From NCBI GenBank assembly GCA_002293375.1, contig DBDA01000012.1, forward strand, positions 222 through 42,827: a stretch of 42,606 nt of DNA. Reading direction: 5' to 3'. Under the pieces are notes generated by a model. That model was not told the DNA's origin, did no database searches, and was given only the letters and a program-made list of their open reading frames with translations. Made by a program: the position numbers and the translations under genes. Of the stretch, positions 14,749 through 21,628 are shown piece after piece (position 1 is the stretch's first letter; the number at the start of each line of letters is the position of its first letter). The stretch is from Odoribacter sp. UBA944. Its GTDB lineage: Bacteria > Bacteroidota > Bacteroidia > Bacteroidales > Marinifilaceae.

Positions 14749-15504
14749 ATGGAAGCACAAAACGACAACGACTGGAAAAAACTCAACAAAGCTCTTACCG
14801 ATGCGGGAGATAACCTGAACATCCTGGAAGAGGAGGTGGATATCGAGGTGCAAAAAGCCTACTTCCGGCTGGCTGAGCGGTTGAGCGAAAAAGAGGGAGC
14901 CTTCCGGAGGCTTGGCAAAATGTATGCGAACCGGACGAACGACCTGTTCGACGAATCCATGGATCCGGAAGAGAAAAAAAAGATGCTGGTGGTATTATCA
15001 ACCATCGATAACATTGCCATATACCGGGCGCTGGAAAAATTTTCCAAAACGGATTCGCCGCTGAAAAAGTGGGCCGTTATTGCCTTACAACAATCCCGCA
15101 TGCTGATCCAGTCCGGTTTGTTGGAAGATCCGGGTATTTTCATCTCCACCGGTTTGGGCGGGCAGGGATCACTGCTGCGTTACTTCTGCGTGTTTATCCA
15201 CCGGTCGGACGAACCTTTGCCGGAATTTCAACGGCACATCGTCCAAAACGAGACCGAATCCGCCCTGAAACCCCTGAACGGACAAATCGAACAAATCCAC
15301 TTTTACAACGGTTACTCCACATTGCTTCTGCTGCTACCGATCCACACAAACCTGAAGGAACTGTTCGAAGGGATCATCTCGGAGAGCAACCAGTACGGCC
15401 ATTTTCTGCTGGAAAACCTGATCATCACCAACGTCAAAAAACTGACCGGGGAAGAGATTGACGGTATCCTGAAAAAAAAACGCCCCGATCCCTCTACCAC
15501 CTAA
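14749..15504 (+). CDS. conserved-looking hypothetical protein, helical, soluble
   Basis: A 251-residue protein that I do not recognise. The ATG at 14749 (MEAQNDNDWKKLNKAL) is chosen because the upstream codons are AT-rich and contain the promoter-like box TAAATTTG; the next Met is about 60 residues further in. The N-terminal half (1-130) is strongly helical with HEAT-like helix pairs (YFRLAERLSEKEGAFRRL; DSPLKKWAVIALQQSRMLI). The C-terminal half has beta-like segments (QIEQIHFYNGYSTLLLLLPI) and a charged tail. There is no signal peptide or membrane segment. Its last 11 bases overlap the end of the convergent minus-strand gene. Function unknown. Confidence 0.75.
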   Translation: MEAQNDNDWKKLNKALTDAGDNLNILEEEVDIEVQKAYFRLAERLSEKEGAFRRLGKMYANRTNDLFDESMDPEEKKKMLVVLSTIDNIAIYRALEKFSKTDSPLKKWAVIALQQSRMLIQSGLLEDPGIFISTGLGGQGSLLRYFCVFIHRSDEPLPEFQRHIVQNETESALKPLNGQIEQIHFYNGYSTLLLLLPIHTNLKELFEGIISESNQYGHFLLENLIITNVKKLTGEEIDGILKKKRPDPSTT

Positions 15505-17563
15505 AGCGTACCTGCACCGTAAAATCCCACCGCTCTCCCCCTTCCGTACGGGTATAAGAAGAGCCGGAATACTCCATATCCGGATAAAAGGTATAGCCCG
15601 CCTTGGCATAACAGGTCACACCCTGCCACGGTTTCCAGTTCAAATTCAGGTAAGTTCGCACTCCTTTGCCGTACAAGGCCGGAAAGGCATAGCCATACAG
15701 AACGGTATTTTCATAAGCGTAGATCCGGCTGTTGTAGGAATCGGTCTTAAACCACACCAGACGCAACTGCCCTTTCATTTTCTCTTTGGGAGCGGAATAG
15801 ATAATGTCCTGATAGAGCAAAAAACCGTTCTCGCTCACCGCTTCTTTGGCATAGCGGGAGTAGTGGAAACGCCCCCGCCACTCCCAGCAGCTGTTGTACC
15901 GGTAAGCAGCCTGGTACCGGAATTCCGATTTTTTCCGCAGGGCGATTTGCAAAGGGGTTCCGCTCTTCCCGTTCTCCGGTTTACTCTCTCTTTTGTACCG
16001 GAAGAGGTATTCCCAACGCCCACACTCCCAAACCAGGTTCGCCAGCATTTCACTCCCCCACCCCGGGGTATAAGCCCGGTAACGGGGAGCAAAAAAGCGG
16101 AACCGGTCATAATACACATTGATCTTCAGGTGGGGAGAGAGGGAAAGGTCCAGCCCACCGAAAAATCCCTCTTCGTTCGACGTATTGCTGTACTCCCCGA
16201 ATCCGCCGGCATACCGGGAAATATAGCGTTTGTCGTAACGCCGGTACACCGCATTGGCAGCCAACCGGCTTCCCGGGCTAAAACGCAATCCGTTCACAGT
16301 AGCATATCCCCGGCCTGGCCCCACTGCCGTCTCACCGTAAAGATAGACGCCCTTCCAACCGGTTTTATAGTCTATACTGAACAAGAGCCTGCGCTTCCCA
16401 TCGTCATTGTATTGCTGGTAGATCCGTTCTCCGGGCGTAAGCGGGGGAGTAAAATCGTAATAGAGCGCATTCACGCCGACCCGGGCGCGCGCGCTATTCC
16501 ATTCGGCAGAAATCCCCGCCGTTGTCTCCCGCAACGCATATTTCTTCTCCAACTCCCGCTCGTTCCGGTGGTATCCGGATGCATACAAGGAAGCCGTTTC
16601 CAACTCCTCTTCCGCCAGCGTATCCAACTGGAGTACATTCCCATCGGTACGTTTCCGAGAGAGAAACAGTTCGGCCGTCACCCCCGGAGCCAGCCGCACA
16701 TCAACAGCCGCTCCCCGCAGAAAATTGTTTTCGTCCGTGGAAGAGTACGGTACAATCCCTTTCCCGGCTCTCTCATTTCCCACAGCCATAGCCGATTTTC
16801 CCGAAGAGAAACCGCCCCAGCCCAACAATCCCTGTCCCCACTGTATCCGGAAATCCCCGATGATCAAACGCTGTAACAGGCCCACTCCCCGCCATTCAAT
16901 GTGGGCCGCCACAAAATCGAAGCCTCCCTTCTGATAGCGGGTAAAACAGGGTTCTCCGGCATCGTTCTCCAACGCGATCCCCATCTGGAACCGTTTGTTC
17001 CACTGCACTTTGTACTTGACCACTGTTCCCAGCGGAATACCCCAATAGCGGGTTTCCTGTTTTTTCCGGTACTGTTCTTCCGTTGTAAAGTCGGCAGGAT
17101 CATACCGTTTATACCCCTCCTGCTTCGGAAGATTCATCCGCAACCGGACGATCCCTTCCCGGACCGTGGAGCGGCGAATGGTTTGTAGCCGCTCCCGGAC
17201 ACCGATTCCTCCCGTTGTAACGAACGGCCGGATGTATTCCAGGTCCCGCTTTCCGATCCCGGTCACCAACAACAGTTCGTTCAGGTGAAGAAATCCTCCG
17301 TATCTCTTCCGGAACGCCAACATGTTGTCGATCTGGCTGTCCGAAAGAAACCAGAGCATTTTCAACGAATCAAAACCGGCAGTATTGATGTTCAGCGGAG
17401 TAGCCGCCAATTCCGTCAATGTCGCCAATACCTCTTCGTCTCCCTCCCCGTCAAAAAATGCTTCGTTTAAATCCAACAACTTCTCCACATCCAAAAGTTC
17501 CTGTGCCGGTAATCCCAAAGAGCACAAAAAGAGAAACCCGGCCATAAAATAGTGCCGCACCAT
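15494..17563 (-). CDS. secreted helix-hairpin-helix (ComEA-like) protein with predicted outer-membrane beta-barrel
   Basis: About 689 residues from the ATG at 17563 (a TTG two codons earlier also possible; an inner ATG at 17545 would shorten the signal). Residues 1-21 are a signal peptide ending LPAQE. Residues about 50-116 are helix-hairpin-helix-like: ATPLNINTAGFDSLKML, then FRKRYGGFLHLNELLLVTGIGKRDLEYIRPFV, split here as two adjoining stretches. From about 130 onward there are alternating aromatic/polar strands (for example LIIGDFRIQWGQGLLGWGG) and the chain ends WDFTVQVRFRW, as in outer-membrane barrels. HhH domains usually bind DNA non-specifically, so DNA contact at the cell surface or periplasm is possible but unproven. 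The gene converges on and overlaps the end of the unknown gene at 14749. Confidence 0.75.
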   Translation of the reverse strand: MVRHYFMAGFLFLCSLGLPAQELLDVEKLLDLNEAFFDGEGDEEVLATLTELAATPLNINTAGFDSLKMLWFLSDSQIDNMLAFRKRYGGFLHLNELLLVTGIGKRDLEYIRPFVTTGGIGVRERLQTIRRSTVREGIVRLRMNLPKQEGYKRYDPADFTTEEQYRKKQETRYWGIPLGTVVKYKVQWNKRFQMGIALENDAGEPCFTRYQKGGFDFVAAHIEWRGVGLLQRLIIGDFRIQWGQGLLGWGGFSSGKSAMAVGNERAGKGIVPYSSTDENNFLRGAAVDVRLAPGVTAELFLSRKRTDGNVLQLDTLAEEELETASLYASGYHRNERELEKKYALRETTAGISAEWNSARARVGVNALYYDFTPPLTPGERIYQQYNDDGKRRLLFSIDYKTGWKGVYLYGETAVGPGRGYATVNGLRFSPGSRLAANAVYRRYDKRYISRYAGGFGEYSNTSNEEGFFGGLDLSLSPHLKINVYYDRFRFFAPRYRAYTPGWGSEMLANLVWECGRWEYLFRYKRESKPENGKSGTPLQIALRKKSEFRYQAAYRYNSCWEWRGRFHYSRYAKEAVSENGFLLYQDIIYSAPKEKMKGQLRLVWFKTDSYNSRIYAYENTVLYGYAFPALYGKGVRTYLNLNWKPWQGVTCYAKAGYTFYPDMEYSGSSYTRTEGGERWDFTVQVRFRW

Positions 17564-17833
17564 ACCCAAAAGATTTGATTACATACTTGTCCTCAATCTA
17601 AGGGATTCCCGGCACTTTCAGTAGAGGGGAAATGTTCATTTTACCAACGCTCCAGGCAAACACAAAAACAGGGTCCTCTTCTGTCAACTCTTTCTATTAT
17701 CGGATACACGATGTTTTAGTTATACCTTAGTCGTACCATAGTCGTACCATGTTCGAGCAAACAATCATTTATTCACTCCTAAGATTCTGTTGATTTCCGG
17801 AAGAGCGGTTTCCGGGACTTTCAGAAGCCTTGA
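17564..17833. other. intergenic region before the nucleoside phosphorylase operon
   Basis: Together with the promoter and short leader to 17885 this divergent gap exceeds 300 bp. It carries the 11-bp tandem repeats described separately and no convincing short gene. The open frame from 17790 is rejected as coding because the promoter lies inside it. Confidence 0.6.
17717..17749. repeat. three tandem 11-bp direct repeats
   Basis: TAGTTATACCT (17717-17727), TAGTCGTACCA (17728-17738) and TAGTCGTACCA (17739-17749) are head-to-tail. The last two are identical and the first differs at three positions. The period of one helical turn, about 85 bp upstream of the -33 element, suggests a binding site for a regulator acting from one face of the DNA. 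Confidence 0.7.
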
Positions 17834-17865
17834 TTTGGAAGATATGCCGAACATCACTATATTTG
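17834..17865 (+). promoter_or_regulatory. Bacteroides-type promoter for the nucleoside phosphorylase operon
   Basis: TTTG (17834-17837), a 20-bp spacer and TATATTTG (17858-17865) match the consensus exactly. A transcript starting near 17871 favours the ATG at 17886 as start codon over the upstream starts at 17790 and 17844. Confidence 0.8.
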
Positions 17866-17885
17866 GAAATTTCTTTAAAAGCACT

Positions 17886-18764
17886 ATGACGCCTATTTTA
17901 GCTTCAGAATTGATTGTGAACGGCGACGGGACGGTTTTTCACCTGCACCTGTTGCCGGAAGAGTTGGCGGATACGGTGATCCTGGTCGGCGATCCCGGAC
18001 GGGTGGAGTTGATCGCCGCGCAGTTTGACCGGGTGGAGGTCAAAAAAAACAACCGGGAATTCTACACGGTGACCGGACGCTGCCACGGGAAGCGGATCTC
18101 CGTTGTCTCTACGGGGATCGGGCCGGACAACATCGACATTGTGCTGAACGAACTGGATGCGTTGGTCAACATGGACCTGCAAACCAAAACCGTCCGCCCG
18201 GAGAAAAAGAGTCTCACCCTGGTACGGATCGGCACCTCCGGTTCGGTGCAGGCCGACATTCCCGTCGGCTCGTTCCTGCTCTCGGAAAAAAGCATCGGAA
18301 CGGACGGGGTACTCCGTTTCTATGCCGGCAACCGGGAGGTTTGCGATGCGGAGTTGGAGGAGGCGTTCGTGCAGCATTGCGGTTGGACCGCGGAGTGCGC
18401 CCGCCCGTACGTGGTAAGTGCCTCCCCGGAACTGACCGGACGCCTGCACAGCGAAGGGATCACTTGCAAAGGGGTTACCCTGACGGCCGTCGGATTTTAC
18501 GGCCCGCAGGGACGGGTGTTGCGTCTCCCGCTGAGCATGCCCGGCATCAACGACCGGATCACAACCTTCCGCCACCGCGGGAAACGGGTGACCAATTACG
18601 AAATGGAGAGCGCCCCCATTACCGGATTGAGCAACCTGCTGGGACACCGGGCTGCGACCATCTGCCTGATCATTGCCAACCGGATGACCGGCGAAGCTTC
18701 TGCCGATTACAGCGAAAAGATGCAGAAGTTGATAGAATATACCCTGAAAAAACTGACCGAATAA
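17886..18764 (+). CDS. nucleoside phosphorylase, uridine-phosphorylase-like
   Basis: A 292-residue PNP/UDP-family (phosphorylase family 1) enzyme. The N-terminal phosphate-binding loop VILVGDPGRVELIA, SVVSTGIGPDNIDIVLNELDAL, LVRIGTSGSVQADIPVGS and the C-terminal TNYEMESAPITGLSNLLGHRA with the ribose-contact Met-Glu-Ser are all present. It cleaves nucleosides with phosphate to base and (deoxy)ribose-1-phosphate in salvage. Uridine is the likely substrate by overall resemblance, but base specificity is not certain. The start at 17886 (MTPILASELIVNGDG) is supported by a consensus promoter ending at 17865. It is followed after 32 bp by a DUF4293 gene. Confidence 0.85.
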   Translation: MTPILASELIVNGDGTVFHLHLLPEELADTVILVGDPGRVELIAAQFDRVEVKKNNREFYTVTGRCHGKRISVVSTGIGPDNIDIVLNELDALVNMDLQTKTVRPEKKSLTLVRIGTSGSVQADIPVGSFLLSEKSIGTDGVLRFYAGNREVCDAELEEAFVQHCGWTAECARPYVVSASPELTGRLHSEGITCKGVTLTAVGFYGPQGRVLRLPLSMPGINDRITTFRHRGKRVTNYEMESAPITGLSNLLGHRAATICLIIANRMTGEASADYSEKMQKLIEYTLKKLTE

Positions 18765-18796
18765 CGATAGTAACACCATCTTTTAACTCAAATTCT

Positions 18797-19270
18797 ATGA
18801 TACAACGCATACAAACGCTGTTTTTACTGCTTACCGGGATCTGTACCGGACTGCTTTTTCTCTTTCCGGCCGCACTCATCGACCTGCCCGCCGGGAGCGC
18901 CGGGGAGCCGGTGTTGGCCGAATTCTACACGCACAAATACCTCCTGTTGGAGGCGCCTCCCGTATTGATCGGCTACAATTGGTTCTCCCTTTCGCTCAAC
19001 ATCATTGTTGTTGCGTTGGCGGTCTTCACCATTTTCTGTTATAAAAAACGGATGTTGCAATTGCGTTTGTGCTTCATCAATATTTTCCTGATGATCGGGT
19101 TGCTGGTACTGATCGTCATACAGGTTCGCCAGATCAGCCAACCGTCCGGCGAGTGGCATTTTATGCCCGGTTACGGTTTGCCCCTTATCGGGATCATCCT
19201 GACCTGGCTGGCGTCCCGCGGGATCCTGAAAGACATTACGCTTTTGAAATCGTACGACAGAATCAGATAA
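18797..19270 (+). CDS. DUF4293 family integral membrane protein
   Basis: A 157-residue protein with four hydrophobic segments (about 6-27, 59-81, 89-110, 125-143) and the typical opening MIQRIQTLFLLL. I recognise the Bacteroidota-specific DUF4293 family, which has no assigned function. Short loops separate the helices and the C-terminus is basic (LLKSYDRIR). It lies between the nucleoside phosphorylase (32 bp upstream) and the C69 peptidase (17 bp downstream), all on the plus strand, so probably one transcript. Confidence 0.8.
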   Translation: MIQRIQTLFLLLTGICTGLLFLFPAALIDLPAGSAGEPVLAEFYTHKYLLLEAPPVLIGYNWFSLSLNIIVVALAVFTIFCYKKRMLQLRLCFINIFLMIGLLVLIVIQVRQISQPSGEWHFMPGYGLPLIGIILTWLASRGILKDITLLKSYDRIR

Positions 19271-19287
19271 ATCAATACACAAAACGG

Positions 19288-21006
19288 ATGCACATGAAAA
19301 AAATGCACATGAAAAAAATCGCCCTTTTAGCAGGAGTACTTGTTATGGCCGTACAAACAGAACTGTTTGCCTGCACCAACTTCCTGTTTACCAAATCAAC
19401 CACCAAAGACGGTTCCACTTCGGTGACATACGCCGCCGATTCCCACGCGCTTTTCGGAGAGTTGTACCACTGGCCCGCCGCCGATTGGCCGGAAGGGAGC
19501 ATGCTGGATATCTACCGGTGGCACTCTGGAGAACATTTGGGACAAATTCCCCAGGTGCGCCACACCTACAACGTGATCGGCAACATGAACGAGCACCAGT
19601 TGGCCATCGGCGAAACAACCTACGGCGGTCGGCCGGAGTTGGAGAACCAAAGCGGCGCCATCATGGATTATGGCAGCCTGATCTACGTTGCACTGCAACG
19701 GGCGAAAAATGCCCGGGAGGCAATTGTAACCATGGTGGAATTGGTGGAAAAATACGGCTATGCCAGCAGCGGCGAGTCTTTTTCGATCAGTGACCCGGAA
19801 GAGGTGTGGATCATGGAGATGATCGGCAAGGGCGAAGGCGAAAAGGGGGCCGTATGGGTAGCCCGGATGGTGCCGGACAGCTATGTGTGTGCACATGCCA
19901 ACCAGGCCCGGATCACCACTTTTCCGTTGGACGGCAAAACATCCATCTCTTCGGACAAGCTGAAAAACATTTACAACAAAGAGGTAACGACGGTGTACGC
20001 CAAGGATGTCATTTCTTTTGCCAAGCAGAAAAACTTCTATCCCCAGCAAGCCAAGAACAGTGATTTCAGTTTTTCGGACACCTACAATCCGGTGGATTTC
20101 GGAGGCGCCCGGGGATGTGAGATTCGGGTATGGGCTTTTTTCAACGAGATCAACAGCGAGATGGCGCCCTACTGGGGCTATGCCAAGGGAACGGATATCA
20201 AGCGGGACGAAAAAGGATATGCGCTGAACCGCATGCCGCTTTGGATCAAACCGAACCGCAAGGTAGATGTGTTGGAGATCATGGATTTTATGCGGAACCA
20301 CCTGGAAGGAACGGAGTTGGATATGCGGAAAGATCCGGGTGCTGGCCCATATGAATGCCCCTACCGCTGGCGGCCGATGGGCTATACCGTGGACGGGAAA
20401 GAGTATGTGATGGAGCGGGCCACAGCTACCCAGCAGACCGCCTTTTCGTTTGTCAGCCAAAGCCGGAACTGGTTGCCGGACGAAGTGGGCGGGATCCTCT
20501 GGTTCGGCGTGGACGACGCCTCCGGCAGTGTTTATTTCCCGATGTATACCGCTGCTACCCGGGTACCCGCCTCGTTTGCCGTCGGCAACGGAAGCATGAA
20601 CCAATTTAGCAACGATGCAGCCTTCTGGGTGTTTAACCAGCTGACGAATTTCGCCTACACCCGTTACAACGTAATCCATCCGGACGTTCGGGAGAAGCAA
20701 AAAAGTTTAGAAACCAAATACTTAGAATATGTACAGGTGACGGATGCTGCCGCTATGAGCCTGATGAAGCAGAACAAGCAGACAGCCGTGGAATACCTGA
20801 CCGATTTCTCCTGCAACACGGGAGATCAGTTAACAGATACCTGGCGCGACCTGTACGGAACGCTTTTTGCCCGGTACATGGACGGAAATATCCGCACCAT
20901 TGTTCCCGGAGAGAAAGACCCGAAGGTAACCAATACCCCGCATCCCGAAGCCTACCTGCGCTCTATTATTGAATACATGGGCGATAAACAGGAAGTGATA
21001 AAATAA
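19288..21006 (+). CDS. secreted C69-family dipeptidase-like Ntn hydrolase
   Basis: Up to 572 residues. The N-terminus contains a duplicated 15-bp unit so that the start reads MHMKKMHMKK; ATG codons at 19288, 19294, 19303 and 19309 are all possible, and translation from 19309 (MKKIALLAG) would also give a normal signal peptide. The hydrophobic segment ends LFAC and C29 is followed by TNFLFTKSTTKDGS, the pattern of peptidase family C69 in which the processed N-terminal Cys is the nucleophile. Other family segments are TYAADSHALFGELYHWP, NEHQLAIGETTYGGR and SFSISDPEEVWIMEMIGKG. It is predicted to act in the periplasm or outside on dipeptides or amide bonds. Specificity unknown. Confidence 0.87.
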   Translation: MHMKKMHMKKIALLAGVLVMAVQTELFACTNFLFTKSTTKDGSTSVTYAADSHALFGELYHWPAADWPEGSMLDIYRWHSGEHLGQIPQVRHTYNVIGNMNEHQLAIGETTYGGRPELENQSGAIMDYGSLIYVALQRAKNAREAIVTMVELVEKYGYASSGESFSISDPEEVWIMEMIGKGEGEKGAVWVARMVPDSYVCAHANQARITTFPLDGKTSISSDKLKNIYNKEVTTVYAKDVISFAKQKNFYPQQAKNSDFSFSDTYNPVDFGGARGCEIRVWAFFNEINSEMAPYWGYAKGTDIKRDEKGYALNRMPLWIKPNRKVDVLEIMDFMRNHLEGTELDMRKDPGAGPYECPYRWRPMGYTVDGKEYVMERATATQQTAFSFVSQSRNWLPDEVGGILWFGVDDASGSVYFPMYTAATRVPASFAVGNGSMNQFSNDAAFWVFNQLTNFAYTRYNVIHPDVREKQKSLETKYLEYVQVTDAAAMSLMKQNKQTAVEYLTDFSCNTGDQLTDTWRDLYGTLFARYMDGNIRTIVPGEKDPKVTNTPHPEAYLRSIIEYMGDKQEVIK

Positions 21007-21007
21007 A

Positions 21008-21039
21008 TTTGGCGGAAAAAAATAAATTTTCTATTTTTG
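21008..21039 (+). promoter_or_regulatory. Bacteroides-type promoter for rplS
   Basis: TTTG (21008-21011), a 20-bp spacer and TATTTTTG (21032-21039) match the consensus. The transcript would start near 21045, leaving a leader of about 128 nt before the L19 start. Confidence 0.82.
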
Positions 21040-21044
21040 CTGCC

Positions 21045-21172
21045 CGATTGAGTAATATGAGGGTTCCTGACGGCCCGCCGGAATATTACAACAGAATAAC
21101 ATACGTACGTAATCTCTTACACAAAAGCTCAGGCGGTAATATTGCGTTCGATAATTTCATAAAAAGAGAACT
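21045..21172 (+). promoter_or_regulatory. long 5' leader of rplS with potential autoregulatory fold
   Basis: The leader contains an 8-bp perfect inverted repeat, AATATTAC (21082-21089) and GTAATATT (21136-21143), enclosing 46 nt with the palindrome TACGTACGTA. A GC-rich segment (21070-21080) lies just before the 5' arm. Such length and structure are expected for a ribosomal-protein leader that binds its own product, but this has not been compared with known L19 leader families. Confidence 0.4.
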
Positions 21173-21526
21173 ATGGATTTAATTAAAGTTGCAGAACAGG
21201 CGTTCGCAAATGAAAATCAGGTTGAGCATCCCTCCTTTGGGCCGGGAGACACTGTCAGCGTGCATTACAAGATCATCGAAGGAAACAAGGAACGTGTCCA
21301 GATTTTCCGCGGTGTGGTGATCCAGATCAAGGGGACAGGCGTTACCAAATCTTTCACGGTACGGAAGATGTCCGGCAATGTCGGCGTAGAACGGATTTTT
21401 CCGATGAACTCGCCTTATATCCGGGAGATCGAGATCAACAAAGCGGGCAAAGTAAGACGGGCCCGGATCTACTATTTCCGGAAGTTGACCGGTAAAAAAG
21501 CCAAGATCAAAGAGAAGAGATCGTAA
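21173..21526 (+). CDS. rplS: 50S ribosomal protein L19
   Basis: A 117-residue protein with the L19 core FGPGDTVSVHYKIIEGNKER, RVQIFRGVVIQIKG, TFTVRKMSGNVGVERIFP (here SFTVRKMSGNVGVERIFP) and the basic RRARIYYFRKLTGKKAKIKE tail. It sits at the 30S-50S interface. It has its own promoter, a leader of about 128 nt and a strong terminator, so it is a single-gene unit. It lacks the rpsP-rimM-trmD neighbours seen in Proteobacteria and Firmicutes. Confidence 0.97.
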   Translation: MDLIKVAEQAFANENQVEHPSFGPGDTVSVHYKIIEGNKERVQIFRGVVIQIKGTGVTKSFTVRKMSGNVGVERIFPMNSPYIREIEINKAGKVRRARIYYFRKLTGKKAKIKEKRS

Positions 21527-21545
21527 CTGTTGCGGTCGTAAAAAT

Positions 21546-21578
21546 AAAAGCCTTGCCTTTCGTTGCAAGGCTTTTTTT
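21546..21578 (+). terminator. intrinsic terminator of rplS
   Basis: An 11-bp perfect stem, AAAAGCCTTGC (21546-21556) and GCAAGGCTTTT (21565-21575), has an 8-nt loop; the T run continues to 21578. The promoter of the next gene begins at once. Confidence 0.9.
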
Positions 21579-21581
21579 ATT

Positions 21582-21589
21582 TATATTTG
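21582..21589 (+). promoter_or_regulatory. -7 element (TATATTTG) for the phosphohexomutase gene
   Basis: TATATTTG matches TAnnTTTG and lies 39 bp before the ATG at 21629. The -33 position (TTTC at 21558-21561, spacer 20) falls in the loop of the rplS terminator, so terminator and promoter are superimposed. Confidence 0.6.
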
Positions 21590-21628
21590 TGAATCCCTGT
21601 TGAGGAACTAACTACAACTATACATATT

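Noticed and set aside
17790..17885. Upstream extension of the nucleoside phosphorylase
   Set aside because: A perfect TTTG-N20-TATATTTG promoter lies inside it, and the family start fits the ATG at 17886.
19396..20700. 434-codon minus-strand frame inside the C69 peptidase gene
   Set aside because: Shadow frame; the C69 protein accounts for the region end to end.
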